Source: Bacteroidota bacterium
GTDB taxonomy: Bacteria > Bacteroidota > Bacteroidia > Flavobacteriales > Schleiferiaceae
Length of the DNA stretch: 20,155 nucleotides
Reading direction: 5' to 3'
Assembly: GCA_003023665.1 (NCBI GenBank)
Contig: PXYR01000018.1
Location: 1-20,155 of the forward strand
The first letter of the stretch is position 1. The number at the start of each line of letters is the position of its first letter. Below the pieces are notes generated by a model. It searched no databases and was not told the DNA's origin. It was given only the letters and a program-made list of their open reading frames with translations. Both the position numbers and the translations under genes were made by a program. Shown piece after piece: positions 15,648 to 20,155 of the stretch.

Positions 15648-16637
15648 ATGTCTAGAAGAAGATTTATAAAAAATCTTGGTTTGGCGGGCGCCGGCCTAGC
15701 TATTAACCCGTTGAAATCAAAAACCCAACCCCCAAACCTAACCCCTCCTGTTAAAAATAATCCGTTGGTAATCAGTACATGGATTCACGGCATGGAGGCC
15801 AATGCAGGTGCTTGGGAAATTCTTAGCAACGGAGGCAATGCTTTAGATGCCGTACAAAAGGGCGTAGCTGTCACAGAGAATGACTTGAACAACAGAAGTG
15901 TAGGCTTAGGAGGTCGACCAGATAGGGACGGACATGTGACCTTGGATGCCTGTATCATGGACCATGATAGCCGTTGCGGTGCAGTGGCCTTTTTAGAAGA
16001 AATTATCCATCCTATTGATGTTGCTAGGGCTATTATGGATAAAACGCCTCACGTGATGTTAGTGGGTAAAGGCGCACAGCAATGGGCGCTGGAAAACGGA
16101 TTTACCAAGGCGTCCTTTCAAGTACCTGTGCCTCCAGTTCAAAAGGACTATGAAGAATGGCGCATTAAATCCGAATACAAAACCGGAGTAAATGTTGAAA
16201 ATCACGATACCATAGGGATGTTGGCATTAGACGCAAATGGGCGCATGGCGGGTGCATGTACAACTTCTGGAATGGCCTATAAGATTCGCGGAAGAGTGGG
16301 CGATAGTCCAATTATTGGTGCAGGACTATTTATTGACGGTGATGTTGGCGGTGCCACTGCAACAGGAGTTGGTGAGGCCATGATTCGTACTGCCGGGTCC
16401 TCTGCTGTTGTGGAATCTATGCGACGCGGGGCATCTCCGGAAGAAGCATGCTACGATATTGTCCAGCGCATCTTGAAAAAACATCCGGGTGTAGACGGAA
16501 TGCAAGTAGGCTTCTTAGCTATGAATATGCAAGGAGAAACAGGTGGATATAGTGTATATAATGGCTTTAATTATGCGTTGCGCAACAAAGGTCAAAACGA
16601 AATGATTGATGCCAAATATATGAGAACATGGGAGTAA
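15648..16637 (+). CDS. N(4)-(beta-N-acetylglucosaminyl)-L-asparaginase, Tat-exported
   Basis: This Ntn hydrolase cleaves the bond between GlcNAc and asparagine left after N-glycoprotein breakdown. It is made as a precursor and cuts itself before a nucleophilic threonine. Here that residue is Thr188 in NHDTIGMLALD (185-195). The other active-site positions known from the Elizabethkingia (Flavobacterium) meningosepticum enzyme are present at matching spacing: Thr206, Arg216, Asp219 and the Thr239-Gly240 pair. The N-terminus SRRRFIK (2-8) fits the Tat consensus and precedes a short hydrophobic stretch, so periplasmic export of a folded enzyme is likely. Length (329) is normal. Its stop overlaps the next ATG by 10 bases, marking it as first gene of an operon with GH20 and cutC. 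Confidence 0.95.
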   Translation: MSRRRFIKNLGLAGAGLAINPLKSKTQPPNLTPPVKNNPLVISTWIHGMEANAGAWEILSNGGNALDAVQKGVAVTENDLNNRSVGLGGRPDRDGHVTLDACIMDHDSRCGAVAFLEEIIHPIDVARAIMDKTPHVMLVGKGAQQWALENGFTKASFQVPVPPVQKDYEEWRIKSEYKTGVNVENHDTIGMLALDANGRMAGACTTSGMAYKIRGRVGDSPIIGAGLFIDGDVGGATATGVGEAMIRTAGSSAVVESMRRGASPEEACYDIVQRILKKHPGVDGMQVGFLAMNMQGETGGYSVYNGFNYALRNKGQNEMIDAKYMRTWE

Positions 16638-18817
16638 GAAATAGGCAAAAACGTCGCTGGTTGACCGGTGTGTTTGCGGTGGTCATTAGTGTGGTGGTAG
16701 TTCTTTTTACAAGGTCTGTGTCCGATTTTAATGAACGTGAGTTACCCTGGGCGAATGTCAACGGAGTCATTCCCGCAGTTTCTTCACATAGTATATATGA
16801 TACGGTTGCATACAATTATCTATCGCCTCATGAAGGCGATTGGGAGATGAAATTTGACTCCACGTTAGCTTCAGAGCAATACCGCATTGTATCTGATGAT
16901 GAAGGTGTACATATCACTTATGGCCGTAATGGCGAGCATCGCGCTAGAGCTACGTTATTCCAATTGACCCGCTTGACTACTGAAGGGGCTAAACTACCTT
17001 ACGGTCATATTGATGACGGTCCTGCTTTTGCTCACCGCGGCGTATTGATGGATGTTTGTCGTCACTTTTTTACGGTAGAAGAAGTGAAAAGACAATTGGA
17101 TATCATGGCGCTGTACAAATTCAACGTATTGCATTGGCATCTTACTGAAGATCAAGGCTGGCGGATTGCGATGGACAAGTACCCTAAGTTGGCAGAGGTA
17201 GCCGCTTTTCGTATGCATGGGGATAGCGTTTATGGTGGATCATACAACCGTAAAGAATTAGAAGAAGTAGTCGCGTATGCCAATAGCCTGGGGATTGATG
17301 TTATTCCCGAGATTGAATTACCAGGACACAGCCAAGCCGCAATAGCTGCCTATCCAGAATTAGGATGTACCGGTGAGCCCGTGGAAGTAGCCACGGAATG
17401 GGGTGTGTTCAAAGACATCTATTGTGCAGGTAATGAGCAGACCTTTGAATTTTTGGAGGATGTGCTTGATTACGTATGTGAAATATTCCCGTATAAATAT
17501 ATCCATATTGGTGGTGATGAGGCTCCTAAGTATCGCTGGGAGCATTGTGTAAAATGTCAGCGGCGTATGAAGGACCAAGGTTTGGAAGACGAAGAGGCCT
17601 TGCAAGGGTGGTTTAATACGCGAATAGAAAATTATTTGTCCGCCAAGGGCAGGCACATCATTGGCTGGGATGAAATTCTAGAAGGAGGTTTAAGCCCAAA
17701 TGCAACGGTTCAAAGTTGGCGTGGCTTTGAAGGCGGGATTCAGGCTGTAGAGCAGGGTCATGATGCAATAATGAGCCCAACATCCCATGCTTATTTTGAT
17801 TATCCTATAAGCAGTATTGATGTACCCAAGGTATACGCGTTTAATCCTGTCCCACAAGATTTAGATCCTTTGTTTACCGGACATATTCTAGGTGGTGAAT
17901 GCAACTTATGGTCAGAACGTATCCCAGATATAGAAACCTTGGATCAGCGCTTTTTACCCCGTGGCATTGCTATGGCAGAAGTACTGTGGTCAAACCCTCA
18001 GAACCGAAATTATGAGGCATTTTGGAGTCGACTACAAGGACATTACCGTTTGCTTGATGCTCTAGGATATAGTTATGATGTAGAGCAGATTCCAGTTGAT
18101 CTTCAAACTTCCAATGAGAGCACTGAAAATGAAATAGAAATTCATGCTTTAGCAAATCCTGCATTTGAAAATCTGGAACTTAACGTGCAGTCCTCTACAG
18201 GGGCAGTTCAAGGAAATCGAGTACACTTTTTTAAACCCGGAATACATAGCATGTCTGTTCAGCCTTCAAGGGATGGTCGGCCCATGGGGCCGCTTTTAGA
18301 GTATGATTTTGCGCTGCACCAAGGCTTGTTGACGCATAGTTGTTTGACATCGCCACCAACGCCACCTTATAGCGGGACACAGGATATTCCTTTAGCTAAT
18401 GGCGTACTTGGTTCTACTAATTTTAGAGACGGAAATTGGCTGGGTTATTTTGGTCCGGATTTTTTTAGCGGCCACTTTGAATGGAAGGAAAAGTATAGTA
18501 TTGATTCTGTGAAAATTAATTTCCTTCAGAGTCGCTTGAGCTGGATCCTAATCCCTGAAATAGTGTATGCAGATATTTATGTGCAAAGCGATGTCATTGA
18601 ACGATACCAGTGGGATAGAGACGTGAGTGTTGAAGAAGGAGGAACATTCACTCACACCATGACCTTGGCGCCAGTGGGAGGCTTTCCACCTACCAATTCC
18701 ATTAATTTTGAAATCCCCAATACAGAACGATTGCCCGATAACCACCCTGCTGCCGGACAACCTGTATGGCATTTTTTAGACGAAGTACAGATTTATGGAA
18801 GACCCTATAGAAATTGA
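16628..18817 (+). CDS. GH20 beta-N-acetylhexosaminidase with N-terminal membrane anchor and discoidin-like tail
   Basis: GH20 enzymes remove terminal beta-linked GlcNAc or GalNAc by substrate-assisted catalysis. After a basic start, residues 12-28 form a hydrophobic span without lipobox or clear signal-peptidase site, suggesting an uncleaved anchor. An N-terminal GH20b-like domain (about 35-130) is followed by the TIM barrel: AHRGVLMDVCRHF (135-147), LHWHLTEDQGWRI (168-180), DVIPEIELPGH (224-234), HIGGDEAPK (293-301; catalytic Asp297-Glu298) and GGECNLWSE (422-430). Residues about 505-729 are a two-part tail ending in a discoidin-like module (NFRDGNWLG, 598-606; WHFLDEV, 714-720) that resembles the GH92 tail. 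It overlaps glycosylasparaginase by 10 bases and cutC by 23 bases. Confidence 0.95.
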   Translation: MGVRNRQKRRWLTGVFAVVISVVVVLFTRSVSDFNERELPWANVNGVIPAVSSHSIYDTVAYNYLSPHEGDWEMKFDSTLASEQYRIVSDDEGVHITYGRNGEHRARATLFQLTRLTTEGAKLPYGHIDDGPAFAHRGVLMDVCRHFFTVEEVKRQLDIMALYKFNVLHWHLTEDQGWRIAMDKYPKLAEVAAFRMHGDSVYGGSYNRKELEEVVAYANSLGIDVIPEIELPGHSQAAIAAYPELGCTGEPVEVATEWGVFKDIYCAGNEQTFEFLEDVLDYVCEIFPYKYIHIGGDEAPKYRWEHCVKCQRRMKDQGLEDEEALQGWFNTRIENYLSAKGRHIIGWDEILEGGLSPNATVQSWRGFEGGIQAVEQGHDAIMSPTSHAYFDYPISSIDVPKVYAFNPVPQDLDPLFTGHILGGECNLWSERIPDIETLDQRFLPRGIAMAEVLWSNPQNRNYEAFWSRLQGHYRLLDALGYSYDVEQIPVDLQTSNESTENEIEIHALANPAFENLELNVQSSTGAVQGNRVHFFKPGIHSMSVQPSRDGRPMGPLLEYDFALHQGLLTHSCLTSPPTPPYSGTQDIPLANGVLGSTNFRDGNWLGYFGPDFFSGHFEWKEKYSIDSVKINFLQSRLSWILIPEIVYADIYVQSDVIERYQWDRDVSVEEGGTFTHTMTLAPVGGFPPTNSINFEIPNTERLPDNHPAAGQPVWHFLDEVQIYGRPYRN

Positions 18818-19511
18818 GATTGCTATTGAGGAGCCTAAACATGCAGAAGGTCTTCATGTGCTTGGGGTAAATCGTATAGAACTCTGCGCGAATCTTAATG
18901 AAGGTGGACTTACACCCACATTTGGTCAAGCTCGTGAAACTGTTGCAGCTACGCCAATTCCAGTATACGCTATGTTGCGACCTAGGCAGGGGAACTTTAC
19001 TTATTCTGCAAGCGAACAACACCAGATGCTCTTGGACTTAGATATGCTTGCAAAAGCGGGTGTTGGCGGTATTGTGGTTGGTGCGCTAACCAGAGATAAA
19101 CAATTAGACGAACGATTTATCCAATTAATAGTAGACCGCGCTAAACAATACAATTTAGGCATCACGTTTCATCGTGCATTTGATGTTTGCGTGAATCCAA
19201 AAGAAACGCTTAATCAGCTTGTAGGTCTTGGAATAGAAAGAATATTAACGAGTGGTTTTGCATCCAAAGTAGACCCAATTCAATTGGCCAAAATTCTAAC
19301 TTGGTCCAATAATACTATTCAGATTCAAGCGGGAAGTGGCGTAAATGCAGCAGTTGCTGCGACTTTGAGAAAAGCGGGCATTACAGCTTTTCACTGTACG
19401 GCTCGTAAGTGGTCTTTACCTGAAGAGGATATGCTAGGGTTTTCAGGCGAGTGGAACCGTGATGATAAAAAAATAAAAGACCTTATTAAGGCTGTAAGAA
19501 GCAGTTTATAA
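18795..19511 (+). CDS. cutC: CutC-family TIM-barrel protein (annotated copper homeostasis; role here unknown)
   Basis: The 238-residue product has no signal peptide and should be cytoplasmic. It matches the PF03932 CutC family of E. coli and human: NRIELCANLNEGGLTPTFG (26-44), MLRPRQGNFTYS (60-71), GITFHRAFDVC (122-132), ERILTSGFAS (148-157) and QAGSGVN (178-184). The family name comes from E. coli copper sensitivity, but the copper role is disputed and the fold resembles a sugar- or phosphate-handling barrel. The N-terminal EIC typical of E. coli CutC is replaced here (IEIEIA). Its start lies 23 bases inside the GH20 end, so it is co-translated with glycan-degrading enzymes. It is not the unrelated choline TMA-lyase also called CutC. 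Confidence 0.92.
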   Translation: MEDPIEIEIAIEEPKHAEGLHVLGVNRIELCANLNEGGLTPTFGQARETVAATPIPVYAMLRPRQGNFTYSASEQHQMLLDLDMLAKAGVGGIVVGALTRDKQLDERFIQLIVDRAKQYNLGITFHRAFDVCVNPKETLNQLVGLGIERILTSGFASKVDPIQLAKILTWSNNTIQIQAGSGVNAAVAATLRKAGITAFHCTARKWSLPEEDMLGFSGEWNRDDKKIKDLIKAVRSSL

Positions 19512-19574
19512 AGTGACTGCTCAATTGATGGGTTCTTTTTATACCAAACAAATTTTGCAATGTAATGGAATTAA

Positions 19575-19601
19575 AAAACCCGCGCCAAAGGCGCGGGTTT
19601 T
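19575..19601. terminator. Bidirectional intrinsic terminator
   Basis: CCCGCGCC (19579-19586) pairs perfectly with GGCGCGGG (19590-19597) around an AAA loop, and AAAA/TTTT extends the stem to 12 pairs. A T-run follows on plus, and a run of six A (19573-19578) gives a U-tract on minus. It lies between the convergent cutC and lipoprotein genes and can stop both transcripts. Confidence 0.93.
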
Positions 19602-19626
19602 ACAAATTATCCTAATGATATAGTCT

Positions 19627-20100
19627 CTATTTTTCCCAGCGTTGAATCTGTTTCAATGTGACATTTACAGGAATTGGAATTCCAGGGAACGTTATAGAAA
19701 GAGTTGTGTCGTAGCGGAACGTGAATTCCTCTTTCGTCAAACGAAGAATACTAAATTCAAGGTCGCTAGGAGTTAAAGATCCTCCACCTAGTGGGTTATC
19801 TACACCTAAGTCTAGCCCTTTTAAAACTAAAATCGAATCATTTTTGATTGACCATCCAAGGCTGTCTAATTGAACTCCTGCAGAGTCAATTACCAAGCCA
19901 CCATCTTCTCTGAAGTTTGCTTCTGTATTAGGGGTTGGAGTAACATCATTGGAATCAAGGAAGGGTAGCGCTTGAATTTGGAATTCTTGATTGACTCCTG
20001 TCCAAACACCTGTTACTTTGAATTCAGTGCTTCTGTTTTCCCACTTTTTACAGCTCATTGCTACAAGGCTAATAGCTGCGATTAAGGCGATTTTTTTCAT
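19627..20100 (-). CDS. Small lipocalin-like lipoprotein, function unknown
   Basis: The 157-residue product has a lipoprotein signal: basic MKK, a hydrophobic core (4-13) and the lipobox VAMSC with Cys17, so it should be acylated. The following KKWENR is lysine-rich, and surface export is possible but not shown. The mature part looks like one beta-barrel domain of Bacteroidota lipocalin-like proteins, with GVWTGVNQEFQI (31-42), a FREDGGLVIDSAG strand pair (63-75), SIKNDSILVLKG and a late RLTKEEFTFRYDTT segment. No catalytic motif was seen. It is monocistronic as far as visible and is separated from cutC by a terminator. The lipocalin assignment rests on overall pattern and is tentative. Confidence 0.8.
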   Translation of the reverse strand: MKKIALIAAISLVAMSCKKWENRSTEFKVTGVWTGVNQEFQIQALPFLDSNDVTPTPNTEANFREDGGLVIDSAGVQLDSLGWSIKNDSILVLKGLDLGVDNPLGGGSLTPSDLEFSILRLTKEEFTFRYDTTLSITFPGIPIPVNVTLKQIQRWEK

Positions 20101-20130
20101 TTGATTAGTTATTAATATTTATGTCTGTGA

Positions 20131-20145
20131 ACGATTATTGTGCCA
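20131..20145 (-). promoter_or_regulatory. Possible sigma-54 promoter of the lipoprotein gene
   Basis: On the minus strand a perfect -24 element TGGCAC (20145-20140) is followed after five bases by TCGT (20134-20131), a poor fit to the -12 consensus TTGC. The implied start near 20119 would leave about 19 bases before the ATG at 20100. No TAnnTTTG element was found here. Confidence 0.25.
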
Positions 20146-20155
20146 AAACAAGGTT

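Noticed and set aside
18795..19511. CutC as choline trimethylamine-lyase
   Set aside because: That enzyme is a glycyl-radical protein of about 800 residues; this is the 238-residue TIM-barrel family that merely shares the name.

Overview
The window reads as chromosomal DNA of a Bacteroidota bacterium, most likely from the Flavobacteriales side. The evidence is a Bacteroidota-type division and cell-wall (dcw) cluster with no murF in it, the gliding genes gldB and gldC, TAnnTTTG-type promoter elements, and N-glycan-degrading exoenzymes. I cannot name genus or species. MurE carries the DNPR motif, so the peptidoglycan should contain meso-diaminopimelate. No tRNA, rRNA, CRISPR array, insertion sequence or prophage gene was seen, and coding density is very high.

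Region 1 (1-9566, minus strand) is a compact operon in transcription order mraZ, rsmH, ftsL-like, ftsI, murE, mraY, murD, ftsW, murG (murG is cut by the window edge). Neighbouring genes overlap by up to 14 bases or lie at most 11 bases apart. It encodes lipid II precursor synthesis in the cytoplasm and at the membrane, plus the septal synthase pair FtsW/FtsI.

Region 2 (9567-9798) is a divergent control region of 232 bases between mraZ and engB and the most information-dense non-coding stretch. It holds a TGGGA-N5-TGGGA MraZ operator facing each way, two exact matches to the DnaA-box consensus TTATNCACA, and a promoter candidate for each gene. This suggests the division operon, and perhaps the ribosome-assembly GTPase engB, answers to both MraZ and DnaA.

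Region 3 (9799-12667) holds engB (+), the gliding pair gldB-gldC (-, overlapping as TAATG) and nadE (+). GldB lacks the lipobox cysteine expected in its family.

Region 4 (12668-19511) looks like a small N-glycan salvage locus. A secreted GH92 alpha-mannosidase (-) diverges from a three-gene overlapping operon: a Tat-exported glycosylasparaginase, a membrane-anchored GH20 beta-hexosaminidase and a cytoplasmic CutC-family TIM barrel. GH92 and GH20 share the same C-terminal discoidin-like tail. Mannose trimming, GlcNAc removal and GlcNAc-Asn cleavage are all represented. No endoglycosidase, beta-mannosidase or SusC/SusD importer is visible, so the pathway must be completed elsewhere. CutC within this operon is the best candidate for an undescribed function.

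Region 5 (19512-20155) has a strong bidirectional terminator and a small lipocalin-like lipoprotein gene (-) with a possible sigma-54 promoter.
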